This document shows positions 25,647 through 34,222 of a stretch of DNA of 64,000 nucleotides, one piece after another. The stretch comes from CBDBCU01 sp965243185 (lineage in GTDB: Bacteria; Chloroflexota; Dehalococcoidia; Lucifugimonadales; UBA3495), in assembly GCA_965243185.1 (NCBI GenBank), contig OZ251531.1, positions 372,001 through 436,000 on the forward strand, written 5' to 3'. The number at the start of each line of letters is the position of its first letter. Within the stretch, counting starts at the first letter, position 1. The position numbers and the translations under genes are program-made. A model generated the notes under the pieces. It searched no databases. It was not told where the DNA came from and saw nothing but the letters and a program-made list of their open reading frames with translations.

Positions 25647-27092
25647 TTACGCCAACTGGTACTCCCGGGTGGCGACAATCAGTTGCAGCATTGCAGCAAT
25701 ACGCCGGGCGGCGCAATCGGCGGCGCCGCGACGGTCAAAGTTCAGTCTGCCGTCTTGCCGGGCGTGGTCGAGGAGGCTTTGGCGGGTGGTTTCGGTTAGT
25801 TCGTATTGGCCGAGGGCGGCGAGGCAGGCGTCAACTAACTGTTCCGGGGAGAGTTCCGGGCCGATTTCTGGATTCCCGTTGGCACGGGAAGGACGGGAAG
25901 CGGTTTCCCGGAGGCGTTCGATGATTTCCTGGACGCCGGGCTGGTTGAGGTCGCCGATTTCGAGGGCGGCGGCGTTGACGCGCTCGACGAGGCTACCGGT
26001 GTCAATCCATTCCAAGCCGGTGTGCCAACCCTCGACGGTGGGGGGGTTGAGAATTTCCTGGCCCATAAAGTTGGCGTCCATGGCCAAGTTGACGATGCTC
26101 CAGTGGGGGAAGCGGTGGCTGCCGGCGAGGCGGGCGGTGCCGGCGACCAGTTCGGCGGGGCTTTTGACCCGGGCGCGGCGGGCGGCCGGGGAGCGGAAAA
26201 AGTCGGACATAAAGAGGGCGCGGAGTACGGAGCGGATGTTGCCGTCAGTGCGCTGAAATTCGTCGGCAAGGTATTGGATGGCGGTTTCGTCCGGGGTGTC
26301 GGCGACAAAGAAGTTGTAGAGTTTGCCGGCGATGAACCAAGCGGTGGCGGGCTGGCGGCAAATTATGTCGATAACTTCCGAGCCGTTGAAGGGGCCGGTG
26401 TGGTCGAGAAAGGTTTTGTCGGTGGCGTCGTGGTCAGCCGGGTCATAGACAAACTGCCAGTCGAGGCGGCCGTGCGGCCAGATGGAGTCGCGGGCGGCGC
26501 GGATACTCATATAGTCGGCGTTGGCGATAGTCCAGCCGGTGAAGGCGCGGGCGCAGGCTTTGACATCGGCTTCGGTGTAGTTGCCGATGCCGAGGGAAAA
26601 GAGTTCGAGGAGTTCGCGGCCGTAGTTTTCGTTGGGGGCGTCTTTGTGATTGTCCTTGTTGTCCAGCCAGAAAAGCATTGCCGGGTCTTGGGAGAGTTCC
26701 AGCAGGAGGGTACGGAAATCGCCAAGGCCGCAGCGGCGGAAGGTATCGGTCTGGTTGACGACGGCTTTGGCGTGGTTCAGTTTGCCGTAGGCGGTGGCAA
26801 AGAGGCCGTGCCAAAAGAGGGCGATTTTTTCCTCGAGGGGGCGGCGGGTGTTGATGATGCGGTAGAGCCAGTAAGCCTGGGCGCTGTCGATGAGCATGAG
26901 GCTGTGCTGGTCGGGGTGGTAGCGGCGGAGGAGGTCTAAATCGGCGGGCGGCGGGGATTGCTCCGGGTGGAGCAGGCGCTCGACGGTGGCGGCGTAGCCT
27001 TGGGCGGCGGCGGTTTCCAGTTCCGACTGGGTAGCGCCGAAGCCGGCGCGGCGGAACAGGTGAGCCAACAGGGGGAGTTCGTCTTTTGCCAT
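25647..27092 (-). CDS. DUF1800 family protein
   Basis: 481 residues with the DUF1800 hallmarks: HLFRRAGFGAT near the start, LFWHGLFATA, DNKDNHKDAPNENYGRELLELFSLGIGNYTE (the most conserved block), and GQEILNPPTVEGW. Members are usually exported and paired with DUF1501; here there is no DUF1501 and no obvious signal peptide, and the partner is the NHL protein. A loop near residue 405 (PSRANGNPEIG) appears to derive from a dispersed DNA repeat. Confidence 0.88.
   Translation of the reverse strand: MAKDELPLLAHLFRRAGFGATQSELETAAAQGYAATVERLLHPEQSPPPADLDLLRRYHPDQHSLMLIDSAQAYWLYRIINTRRPLEEKIALFWHGLFATAYGKLNHAKAVVNQTDTFRRCGLGDFRTLLLELSQDPAMLFWLDNKDNHKDAPNENYGRELLELFSLGIGNYTEADVKACARAFTGWTIANADYMSIRAARDSIWPHGRLDWQFVYDPADHDATDKTFLDHTGPFNGSEVIDIICRQPATAWFIAGKLYNFFVADTPDETAIQYLADEFQRTDGNIRSVLRALFMSDFFRSPAARRARVKSPAELVAGTARLAGSHRFPHWSIVNLAMDANFMGQEILNPPTVEGWHTGLEWIDTGSLVERVNAAALEIGDLNQPGVQEIIERLRETASRPSRANGNPEIGPELSPEQLVDACLAALGQYELTETTRQSLLDHARQDGRLNFDRRGAADCAARRIAAMLQLIVATREYQLA
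25866..25895. repeat. repeat-like palindrome inside DUF1800 coding sequence
   Basis: TTCTGGATTCCC, 8 different bases, then GGGAAGGACGG. This matches the dispersed TTCTGGATTCCC...GGGAATGACGG hairpin except in the loop and at one base, yet stays in frame. Confidence 0.5.
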
Positions 27093-27145
27093 GGGCTTGC
27101 ACCGGTTAAGGGGATTTTGGGGGAGTTCAGAGCAATAGCATACCG

Positions 27146-27192
27146 TTCTGGATTCCCACTTTCGTGGGAATGACGATTTCTATATGCGATAG
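27146..27192. repeat. MITE-like repeat, right half (copy D)
   Basis: TTCTGGATTCCCACTTTC and mirror arm followed by GATTTCTATATGCGATAG, the canonical right end. It lies between the divergent DUF1800 and livK1 genes. Confidence 0.8.
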
Positions 27193-27256
27193 TCTTGGGG
27201 GCAGTATAACACCGGCGGGAAGGGCGGGCAATGTTGGAACATCGGGAAATAACCAG

Positions 27257-27285
27257 TTGCATAGCCGTATTTCTTACTTTAAGAT
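27257..27285 (+). promoter_or_regulatory. candidate promoter of livK1
   Basis: TTGCAT, 17-base spacer, TAAGAT, about 70 bases before the livK1 ATG. Confidence 0.45.
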
Positions 27286-27355
27286 GAATCAAGGCAATCC
27301 CGGCGGCCGAGGGCCGGTGGTGGGATTCAGTTCAGTATTGCGGAGGTAGAGACAA

Positions 27356-28783
27356 ATGGGTTCCTTTAAGAAGCCGATGCGGCTTATTCTGCCGGCGTTG
27401 GGGCTGCTGGCTTTGGTGGCGGTGGCTTGCGGCACGCCGGCGGCCGTTCCCACGCCCCAAGTGGTGGAGGTCGAGCGGGTGGTCGAGCGCGAGGTAGTCA
27501 AGGAAGTCCCCAAGGAGGTGGTGGTTACCCAGGAAGTAGTGCGGGAGGTTCCCCGGGTCGAGGTCGTGGAACGGGAGGTTATCCGGGAGGTGCCGCGGGA
27601 GGTCGTCGTCACCAAAGATGTAATCGTCGAGGTGCCGATGGAGCCGGGGGAGCCGGTGAAAATCGGGACGATTCTGGCTTATACCGGGCCGCTGGGGGCT
27701 TATGGGCCGCCGGTGCGGAACGGGGCGGAATTGGCGGCATCGCTGTTGAACGCGGCCGGCGGGGTGCTGGAGGGGCGGCCGGTGCAGCCGGTACACCGGG
27801 ATTCGGGCAGCGCGCCGCAGACGGCGATTGAAGCGGCCCGGGCGTTGGTGAATGTGGAAGGGGCGGACGCCATTATGGGGCCGATGGCCAGTGGCGTTAC
27901 GCTGGCGGTGGCCGAGGCGGTAACGGTGCCGGGTTCAGTGGTGCTGATTTCGCCGTCAGCGACTTCGCCGGCGTTGACGGTGCTGGAGGATAACGATTTC
28001 CTGTTCCGCACTACGGCGGGGGACAATGACCAGGGGATTGTGCTGGCCGCACTGGCGCGGGAAAGTTTTGATACGGCGTCGGCGCTGTATGTGAACAATC
28101 CCTATGGGGAAGGGCTGGCGACGATTTTCAAGGAGCAGTTCGAGGCGGCCGGCGGGCAGGTGCTGGAGCTGGTGCCGGTGGAGGAGGAGCAGACTTCCTA
28201 TATTTCGGAGCTGCGGCGGGCTACTGAGGGGGATCCGGAGGTGCTGCTGGCGATTACTTACCCGGCCAGCGCGCAGGTGTATCTCCGGGAAGCCTTGGAA
28301 GGGGGGTTCAGCGACACTTTCCTGTTTGTGGACGGCACCAAGAGCCAGGATTTGTTTGACGCGCTGGACGCCGACCAGTTGGACGGGCAGTTTGGCACGG
28401 CGCCCGGCACGGACAGCACGGCCAATGAGGTGTTTAAGACGCTGTATGAGGCGCGGTTCGGGGAACTGCCGAGTCAGCCGTTTATCGCCGAGGGGTTTGA
28501 TGCCTTTGTGCTACTGGCGCTGGCGATTGAGCAGGCGGGCGAGGTGGAGGGGCCGGCGATTAAGGATGCGCTGCGGACGGTGGCTAATCCGCCGGGGGTG
28601 ATGGTCGGGCCGGGGGATTTGGCGCGGGCTTTGGAGTTGATTCGGGACGGGCAGGACATCAACTACGAAGGGGCGGCCGGCAATCAGGACATTAACGACG
28701 CGGGGGATGTGTTTGGCAGCTTCGAGATTTGGACGCTGCAAGATGGGCAAGTTACCAGCACGGGGCGTTATGTAACGCCCTAA
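27356..28783 (+). CDS. livK: branched-chain amino acid/amide substrate-binding lipoprotein 1
   Basis: 475 residues. Lipobox VAVAC (Cys 25), then a Val/Glu/Arg stalk at 36-94 (EVVKEVPKEVVVTQEVV, EVIREVPREVVV), then a Peripla_BP_6/LivK domain: VKIGTILAYTGPLGAYGPP, GADAIMGPMASGVTLAVAEA, ISPSATSPAL, FRTTAGDNDQG and VFGSFEIWTLQDG. The ligand is probably an amino acid or amide, unproven. Its own terminator follows. The permease and ATPase genes lie 3 kb away on the other strand. Confidence 0.9.
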   Translation: MGSFKKPMRLILPALGLLALVAVACGTPAAVPTPQVVEVERVVEREVVKEVPKEVVVTQEVVREVPRVEVVEREVIREVPREVVVTKDVIVEVPMEPGEPVKIGTILAYTGPLGAYGPPVRNGAELAASLLNAAGGVLEGRPVQPVHRDSGSAPQTAIEAARALVNVEGADAIMGPMASGVTLAVAEAVTVPGSVVLISPSATSPALTVLEDNDFLFRTTAGDNDQGIVLAALARESFDTASALYVNNPYGEGLATIFKEQFEAAGGQVLELVPVEEEQTSYISELRRATEGDPEVLLAITYPASAQVYLREALEGGFSDTFLFVDGTKSQDLFDALDADQLDGQFGTAPGTDSTANEVFKTLYEARFGELPSQPFIAEGFDAFVLLALAIEQAGEVEGPAIKDALRTVANPPGVMVGPGDLARALELIRDGQDINYEGAAGNQDINDAGDVFGSFEIWTLQDGQVTSTGRYVTP

Positions 28784-28808
28784 TCCCGCAGTTTCCCGGA
28801 CGGCAAAA

Positions 28809-28844
28809 GGACGCCCTCCGCAGTTGTGGGGGGGCGTCTTTTTA
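28809..28844 (+). terminator. terminator after livK1
   Basis: GGACGCCC/GGGCGTC stem with a TCCGCAGTTGTGGG loop, followed by TTTTTAT. Confidence 0.85.
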
Positions 28845-28908
28845 TGGTAGGGGGCTTCGCTAGGGAACGAGGAGGGTTCAATGCAAAATGGCTGGCTGCA
28901 AATCGTCA

Positions 28909-28990
28909 GGGCTATCGTATATATCTAGCGATTTGCTTGCTGTAGTTCTTGGGAAAAGGGGAATCCGGAAATGCCGGAGACTCTGGATTC
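28909..28990. repeat. MITE-like repeat copy C, left part, interrupted by IS30
   Basis: GGGCTATCGTATATATCTAG (outer end), GCGATTTGCTTGC, then a degenerate left arm and CTCTGGATTC, after which the IS begins. The remainder (ATTCCCACTTTCGTGGGAAT onward) resumes at 30027 on the far side of the IS. Confidence 0.75.
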
Positions 28991-30026
28991 GCTAAATTCA
29001 CAAAGGAAGTGCAACACTTTCTGTCGGAGGTGTTGCAATGGGAACTCGGTATCAACAGCTTACCTTGGCAGAGCGGTGTGAACTGGCCCGATTACAAGCC
29101 CAGGGCTGCTCCTACCGCCAAATCGCGGCAGCTTTGGATCGCGCGCCATCAACCATTACTCGGGAGGTGAAACGCAACGGCAGTTCCCGGCAGCGGGGCT
29201 ACCAGCCGGCTTATGCCGACCAGCAAGCCCGGGCCCGGCGCTGGCAAGGTTCCAAGCTGGAACGGGATGCGGCTTTGCGGGAGTGGGTATTGGCCCGGCT
29301 CAAAGCCGGCTGGTCGCCACAGCAGGTGTGCGGCCGCTTGAAACGGGAGACGGGGCGGACGATTTTGTCCTACGAGACCATCTATCGGTTCATTGACGCC
29401 CAAATCCGGCGGGGCAAGGCGTATGACTGGCGGCATTACTTGCCGCAGGGCAAAACCCGCCGGGGTTGGACCAAGCGGGGGCAGCCCGGCAGTCGCATTC
29501 CCTACCGGCAGGGACTGGAAGCCCGGCCGGCGGACGTGGCGACCCGGCAGACGCCCGGGCATTGGGAAGCGGACTTGATGCTGTTCAGCCCCTACGGGCA
29601 AGCCGCCCTGGTATTGGAGGAACGCCGCTCCCGTTTGCTGGTGGCCTTGCGCCTGCCCCAGGGCAAGCTGGCGGAACCCATCGCCACGGTCATCGGCCAA
29701 GTGCTGAATGTGCTGCCGGCGGAGTGGCGGCAGACGGTTACCTTTGACAACGGGGCCGAGTTCGCCCGCCATTACCGCTTGCACGAGCAGGGGATTGCCA
29801 CCTACTTTTGCGACACTCATTCGCCGTGGCAGAAGGGCGGGGTGGAGAATGCCATCGGGCGGTTGCGGCGGACGCTGCCGCGACGGACGGATTTGGCGAC
29901 TTTGCCGGAGGAGTTGTTAATCGCGCGGGTGCGGGCGTACAATAACACGCCCCGGCAGTGCTTGGGGTATCAGACCCCGGCGGAAGTTTTGGCCCGGGAG
30001 GTGTTGCGCTTGAACTGTGAATGTAC
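28991..30026 (+). mobile_element. IS30-family insertion sequence
   Basis: About 1.04 kb. Imperfect inverted ends: left reads TAAATTCACAAAGGAAGTGC then AACAC; the right end in reverse complement reads TACATTCACAGTTCAAGCGC then AACAC. Flanked by ATTC on both sides (28987-28990 and 30027-30030), a likely target duplication. The target is the hairpin of a dispersed repeat. Confidence 0.85.
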
Positions 30027-30048
30027 ATTCCCACTTTCGTGGGAATGA
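29038..30048 (+). CDS. IS30-family transposase
   Basis: 336 residues. N-terminal HTH (LTLAERCELARLQAQGCSYR...IAAALDRAPSTITREVKRN), then a DDE catalytic core: D in HWEADLM, D in TFDNGAEF, E in GGVENAIGRLRR. The frame runs past the right inverted end of the element; the last residues FPLSWE and the stop are supplied by the host repeat. Intact, so possibly active. Confidence 0.93.
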   Translation: MGTRYQQLTLAERCELARLQAQGCSYRQIAAALDRAPSTITREVKRNGSSRQRGYQPAYADQQARARRWQGSKLERDAALREWVLARLKAGWSPQQVCGRLKRETGRTILSYETIYRFIDAQIRRGKAYDWRHYLPQGKTRRGWTKRGQPGSRIPYRQGLEARPADVATRQTPGHWEADLMLFSPYGQAALVLEERRSRLLVALRLPQGKLAEPIATVIGQVLNVLPAEWRQTVTFDNGAEFARHYRLHEQGIATYFCDTHSPWQKGGVENAIGRLRRTLPRRTDLATLPEELLIARVRAYNNTPRQCLGYQTPAEVLAREVLRLNCECTFPLSWE

Positions 30049-30114
30049 CGGTAAAGAAGGGCGGGAAGTATGGGGACTGGGTGCTGCGGCCCTGAGCAAA
30101 ATTCGGAAATGGGG

Positions 30115-30144
30115 TTGCATTTTGGGCTGGTTATAAAGTAAAAT
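30115..30144 (+). promoter_or_regulatory. candidate promoter of livK2
   Basis: TTGCAT, 18-base spacer, TAAAAT, giving a leader of about 200 bases that contains the C tract. By eye only. Confidence 0.4.
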
Positions 30145-30313
30145 GTTTAGTTGGAATAAATAAACCCTTATTGCCGCAGCGGTTTTTGACCGGCGCGGCG
30201 GGAGAACCGCCGCCAGACAAAGGGGCGGTATTCAGCTGAAGGGATGAGGTAGAGGAGATGGTTTCCGGTTGTGGTTGTAGCGGCACTGGTTCGGGTACGG
30301 TTGGGCGTACCTG

Positions 30314-30331
30314 CCCCCCCCCCCCCCCCCC
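30314..30331. repeat. 18-base poly-C tract upstream of livK2
   Basis: Eighteen consecutive C, ending 25 bases before the livK2 ATG and close to its ribosome site. Tracts of this length slip readily during replication. The exact length in an assembled sequence may be unreliable. Confidence 0.9.
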
Positions 30332-30356
30332 GACTTTTGGTCTGGAGGGGAGGCTG

Positions 30357-31847
30357 ATGAGTACCGGTAAGCACCGGTTCCGCCGTCTTTTCCGCGCGGT
30401 TCGGCCGCTGCTGCCTTTGCTGGTGCTGGCGGCAGTGGCGGCTTGTGGGAGCGCCGCCGCGCCGACTACGTTGCCGCAGCAGCAGCCGACGCCGCAGGTT
30501 ATTGAGGTGGAGAAGGTTGTTGAGAAAGAGGTGGTGCGGGAAGTCCCCCAAGTGGTGGAGCGGGAGGTTATCCGGGACATCATCATTGAGCAGGTGGTGA
30601 TTGAGCAGCCGGCGGTGGCCCGGGAAAGGGCGACGGCTACGCCGGAACTGGCGCGGGCGGCCGGGGCGGCGATTCCGATGGCGGCTGAGGAGGACGGGGA
30701 AGCGGCGGGGTTGGTCGAGCCGGTAACAATCGGGACGCTCTTTGCCTATACCGGGGCGCTTTCCGCATCGTCGGTGGTGATGCGGAATGGGGTTGACCTG
30801 GCGATTTACCTGCTGAACGATGCCGGCGGCATTTTGGGACGTCCGGTGCGCGGCCTGCATAAGGACTCCGGCTCGGATCCAGAAATTGCTGTAGAAAGCG
30901 CGCGTTCTTTGGTGGAGCAGAACCGCATCGGCGTGATTATGGGGCCGCTGTCGAGCAGCGCGACTTTGGCGGTGGCGCGGGAGGTAACGGCGCCCAATTC
31001 GGTATTGCAGATTTCGCCGTCCTCGACTTCTCCGGAGTTGACTACGCTGGAGGATGGGGATTTTCTTTTCCGCACTACGGCGCAGGACAGCGACCAGGGG
31101 CGGGTGTTGGCGCAACTGGCCCGGGAGGATTACGAGACGGCGGGCGTGCTGTATGTGGATAACCACTATGGCTTGGGGCTGTCCAACATTTTCAAGGAGC
31201 ATTTCGAGGGGGACGGCGGGCGGGTGCTGGCGATGGTGCCGGTTACGGAAAATGAAGCCACTTACACGGATGCTCTGGCGGAAGTTACGGCCGGGGAGCC
31301 GGAGGTGGTAATGGCGATTACCTACAACGCCAGCGCGGAGGTGTATCTGAAAGAGGCGTTGGACGGGGGTTTTGCCGATACCTTTATGTTCGTGGACGGC
31401 ACCAAGAATCAGGAGATGTTTGACCGGATCAACGATCCGCGGCTGGATGGGTCGATAGGGATTTCGCCGGGGACGAACAGCCCGTCCCACGCCATTTTTA
31501 ACTATCTGTACCAGCAGCGGTTGGGGGATATGCCGACCACGGTATTTATCGCGGAGTCTTTCGATGCCTTTGTGCTACTGGCTTTGGCGATTGAGGCGGC
31601 CGGTTCGGAGGAAGGGCCGGCAGTGCGGGACGCTTTGCGGCGGGTGGCAAATCCGCCGGGAGTAGTGGTCGGCCCCGGGGACTTGCCGCGGGCGTTGGAG
31701 CTGCTGCGGCAAGGGGAGGAGATTAACTACGAAGGGGCGGCGGGTAATCAGGATTTTGACGAAAGGGGCGATGTGTTCGGCGATTTTGAGGTTTGGACGG
31801 TGAAGGAGGGGCAGATTACTTCGACCGGGCGGTTTATTACGCCGTAG
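30357..31847 (+). CDS. livK: branched-chain amino acid/amide substrate-binding lipoprotein 2
   Basis: 496 residues. The start MSTGKHRFRRLF follows GGAGGGGAGGCTG; a longer in-frame reading passes through the poly-C tract and is unlikely. Lipobox AVAAC (Cys 30), short Val/Glu stalk (47-88), an Ala-rich linker, then the LivK domain (VTIGTLFAYTGALSASS, GVIMGPLSSSATLAVAREV, ISPSSTSPEL, FRTTAQDSDQGRVL, VFGDFEVWTVKEG). Closely similar to livK1 throughout the binding domain; ligand unknown. Confidence 0.9.
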   Translation: MSTGKHRFRRLFRAVRPLLPLLVLAAVAACGSAAAPTTLPQQQPTPQVIEVEKVVEKEVVREVPQVVEREVIRDIIIEQVVIEQPAVARERATATPELARAAGAAIPMAAEEDGEAAGLVEPVTIGTLFAYTGALSASSVVMRNGVDLAIYLLNDAGGILGRPVRGLHKDSGSDPEIAVESARSLVEQNRIGVIMGPLSSSATLAVAREVTAPNSVLQISPSSTSPELTTLEDGDFLFRTTAQDSDQGRVLAQLAREDYETAGVLYVDNHYGLGLSNIFKEHFEGDGGRVLAMVPVTENEATYTDALAEVTAGEPEVVMAITYNASAEVYLKEALDGGFADTFMFVDGTKNQEMFDRINDPRLDGSIGISPGTNSPSHAIFNYLYQQRLGDMPTTVFIAESFDAFVLLALAIEAAGSEEGPAVRDALRRVANPPGVVVGPGDLPRALELLRQGEEINYEGAAGNQDFDERGDVFGDFEVWTVKEGQITSTGRFITP

Positions 31848-31860
31848 TCTAGCCTAGTTA

Positions 31861-31933
31861 TGCCGTTGCTGGCGGCGGCTCCCGCGCAGCCGGATTTGTT
31901 GCGGGGGCAAAGGCCGCCAGCAACGGCGTTTTT
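31861..31933. terminator. large hairpin terminator between livK2 and livM
   Basis: 16-bp stem TGCCGTTGCTGGCGGC paired with GCCGCCAGCAACGGCG around a 36-base loop, then TTTTTC. It sits between convergent livK2 and livM and could serve both. Confidence 0.8.
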
Positions 31934-32961
31934 CATCCATCATTTCCTTTCTCTTTGGTTTCCGGGGCGGCGGCGTCCGGGGGGGCGATGCGGGCGGCCC
32001 AACGGGTTTCTCCCAAGAGGCCGCCGGGGCGGAGGAGGATGACGCCGATGATGAGGAGGCCGATGAGGAAGTAGCGCAAATCGGGGCTGGAGAGGTAGCC
32101 GGGGAGGGTTTGGGTGCCGCTCCACCAAGCCCAGAGTAGAAAGGCGCCGAGGATGGCGCCGAGGTTGTTGCCGCTGCCGCCGACCATCAGCATCGCCCAA
32201 ACGATAAAGGTTGCCAAGAAGGGGTCAAAGGAAAAGGGGTCAATGAAGCGGACGCCGTGGGTGTATAGCGCGCCGCCGATGCCCATTATTACCGCGCCGA
32301 GGATGAAGGCCTGGAGCTTGAAACGGGAGACAGCCTTGCCGCTGGCGGTGGCGGTCATTTCATCCTCGCGGATGGTGCGCAAGACCCGGCCCCAAGGGGA
32401 CGTCAGGGCGCGGTTCAGGGCAAGAAAGAGGAACAGGACAACCAGCAGGCAGACGCCGGCGTACAAGAGGTCGTACTGCTGGGGGGGCAGCCAGCCATCG
32501 AGGAATTGGGGGATGCCGTACAAGCCGCGGGAGCCGTTGCTGAGCCATTTTTCGTTGAGCAGGATCAAGCGGATGACTTCGGCGATGCCCAGGGTGGTGA
32601 TGGCGAGGTAATCCTCGCGCAGGCGGAGGGTGATGAAGCCGATGACTATGGCGACCAAGCCACATACCGCCGCCGCGCCGAGCATGGCCACGAAAAACCA
32701 GAGGTCGATGCCGAGGTTCAGCGGGCCGAGGAGTTCGGGCAGGTTGCCGCCGAACTTGAAATCCTCGTACTGGAGCGGGTCGGGGGGCGCAGTGGTCAGC
32801 AAGGCGGAGGTGTAAGCGCCGAGGGAAAAGAAGCCGGCAATGCCGATGTTCAGTATCCCGGTGGCGCCCCAATGGACATTGAGGCCCAAGGCCAATACGG
32901 CGTACACCGATGCCAGGATAGCTACTCCGGAAAGGTAGGTAAGGATGTCGGTTAGTTCCAT
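31933..32961 (-). CDS. livM: branched-chain amino acid ABC transporter permease
   Basis: 342 residues, about 9-10 membrane helices. BPD_transp_2 signature: YAVLALGLNVHWGATGILNIG at the N-terminus, then VIGFITLRLREDYLAITTLG and GRVLRTIREDEMTATASGK, with LMVGGSGNNLGAILGAFLLWAW. That identifies LivM rather than LivH. Last gene of the livG-F-H-M set, separated from livH by 197 bases containing a repeat. Confidence 0.93.
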   Translation of the reverse strand: MELTDILTYLSGVAILASVYAVLALGLNVHWGATGILNIGIAGFFSLGAYTSALLTTAPPDPLQYEDFKFGGNLPELLGPLNLGIDLWFFVAMLGAAAVCGLVAIVIGFITLRLREDYLAITTLGIAEVIRLILLNEKWLSNGSRGLYGIPQFLDGWLPPQQYDLLYAGVCLLVVLFLFLALNRALTSPWGRVLRTIREDEMTATASGKAVSRFKLQAFILGAVIMGIGGALYTHGVRFIDPFSFDPFLATFIVWAMLMVGGSGNNLGAILGAFLLWAWWSGTQTLPGYLSSPDLRYFLIGLLIIGVILLRPGGLLGETRWAARIAPPDAAAPETKEKGNDG

Positions 32962-33090
32962 AATTCTCCGGTGTCCTTGCCTCGGATTGTCGCTTTGAGT
33001 GTCGAGGCTCGGGATAGCCGATAGCGTACTATGTTATTCCCGAGGCGGGATTAACCTTGAATCCTTGCAGGTGGCTCTCCGCAAACTGTC

Positions 33091-33152
33091 GAGATTCCTC
33101 GCTGCGCTCGGAATGACATGATATTGGAATGAGATAGCCTCGGAATGACATA
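33091..33152. repeat. second palindromic repeat family, copy 2
   Basis: GAGATTCCTCGCTGCGCTCGGAATGACATG, then two weaker GGAATGA units (TTGGAATGAGAT, CTCGGAATGACATA). Related to the repeat upstream of the second proX. It lies between livH and livM. Confidence 0.7.
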
Positions 33153-33158
33153 GTGATG

Positions 33159-34217
33159 TTAGCGGTCTTGGGAGGATTTGCCGAGGATACCCTGGGGGCG
33201 GATTAGCAAGGCAATCAGCATAATGATAAAGGCGACGGCGGGCTTGTAGCTGGGGCTAATCCATTGGGTGGAGACTTCCATAGCAACGCTGATGAGGAGC
33301 GCGCCGAGCAAAGCGCCGTAGAGGCTGCCAATGCCGCCGAGGATGACGGCGGCAAAGATGGGGATGAGCATTTTCCAGCCGAGGAGGGGGGTAAATTGGG
33401 CTTGGGAAACGGCAATAAGGGTGCCGGCGACGGCGGCCAGTCCGGTGCCCAAGGCCCAAGTCCAGTAGATAATCAGCTGGGTGTTGACGCCGCTGACTTT
33501 AGCCAGTTCGGGGTTGTCGGCGGTGGCGCGCATAGCCTTGCCGGTGCGGGTGCGGGAAAGGAACAGGTACAAGGCAACAATCAGCAGGGCGGCGGCCAAG
33601 CCGAGAAAGAGGTTGTCCGGGGGGATGCCAATGTCGAGGGGGAGTTGGATAAATTGGCGGGATTCCCGGGGGAGCTGCCCGATTTGCGTATCCCAACCGG
33701 CTTGCATCGTGCCGCGGATTACGGCGCGCATGGCAAAGGCGGCGCCCAGGGCGGCGATGGCAAAGGTCATGGCCGCAGCCAAGCGGCGGCGCAAGCGGCG
33801 GTAAATGAGCCAGTCCAGGGCGGCGGCCAGGGCGGCGGCCGCTAATACGCCGGCGGGCAATGCCAGGAGCAGGGGAAAGCCGAAGGTGAAGGGGCCGAGG
33901 CCGGTTTGGGTCAAGCCCAAGGCCGGAAAGACGCCGACCAGCAAGCCGTAGGCGATAAAAGCGCCCAGGGTCATAAAGTCGCCGTGGGCGAAGTGGGCAA
34001 AGCCGAGGATGCCGAAAATGAGGGTTACGCCAATGGCCGCCAAGGCCAAGGCGGCGCCCAAGAGGAGGCCGTTGACCAGCAGGCTCGGCTCGCCGAAAAT
34101 CAGGACGGCCGCCGCCAATATGCCGCCGATGGCCCACAACGCCATTCGGACATAGGGATTGGCGGTGGGATGCCAGCGCAGGTGGTCGTCCCAAAGGCGG
34201 GCAATACGCTGCCGCAC
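33159..34217 (-). CDS. livH: branched-chain amino acid ABC transporter permease
   Basis: 352 residues. LivH signature: NGLLLGAALALAAIGVTLIFGILGFAHFAHGDFMTLGAF, the G-F-A-N-like block, and the EAA-like FLSRTRTGKAMRATADNPELAKVSGV near the middle; AVILGGIGSLYGALLGALLI near the C-terminus. The N-terminus (MRQRIARLWDDHLRWHPTAN) is slightly extended. It begins 5 bases after the livF stop. Confidence 0.93.
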   Translation of the reverse strand: MRQRIARLWDDHLRWHPTANPYVRMALWAIGGILAAAVLIFGEPSLLVNGLLLGAALALAAIGVTLIFGILGFAHFAHGDFMTLGAFIAYGLLVGVFPALGLTQTGLGPFTFGFPLLLALPAGVLAAAALAAALDWLIYRRLRRRLAAAMTFAIAALGAAFAMRAVIRGTMQAGWDTQIGQLPRESRQFIQLPLDIGIPPDNLFLGLAAALLIVALYLFLSRTRTGKAMRATADNPELAKVSGVNTQLIIYWTWALGTGLAAVAGTLIAVSQAQFTPLLGWKMLIPIFAAVILGGIGSLYGALLGALLISVAMEVSTQWISPSYKPAVAFIIMLIALLIRPQGILGKSSQDR

Positions 34218-34222
34218 GCTAA

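Noticed and set aside
30258..30356. Upstream in-frame extension of livK2 through the poly-C tract
   Set aside because: Would add a Gly/Cys/Pro-rich leader before the signal peptide; the downstream ATG has a good ribosome site and a proper lipobox distance.
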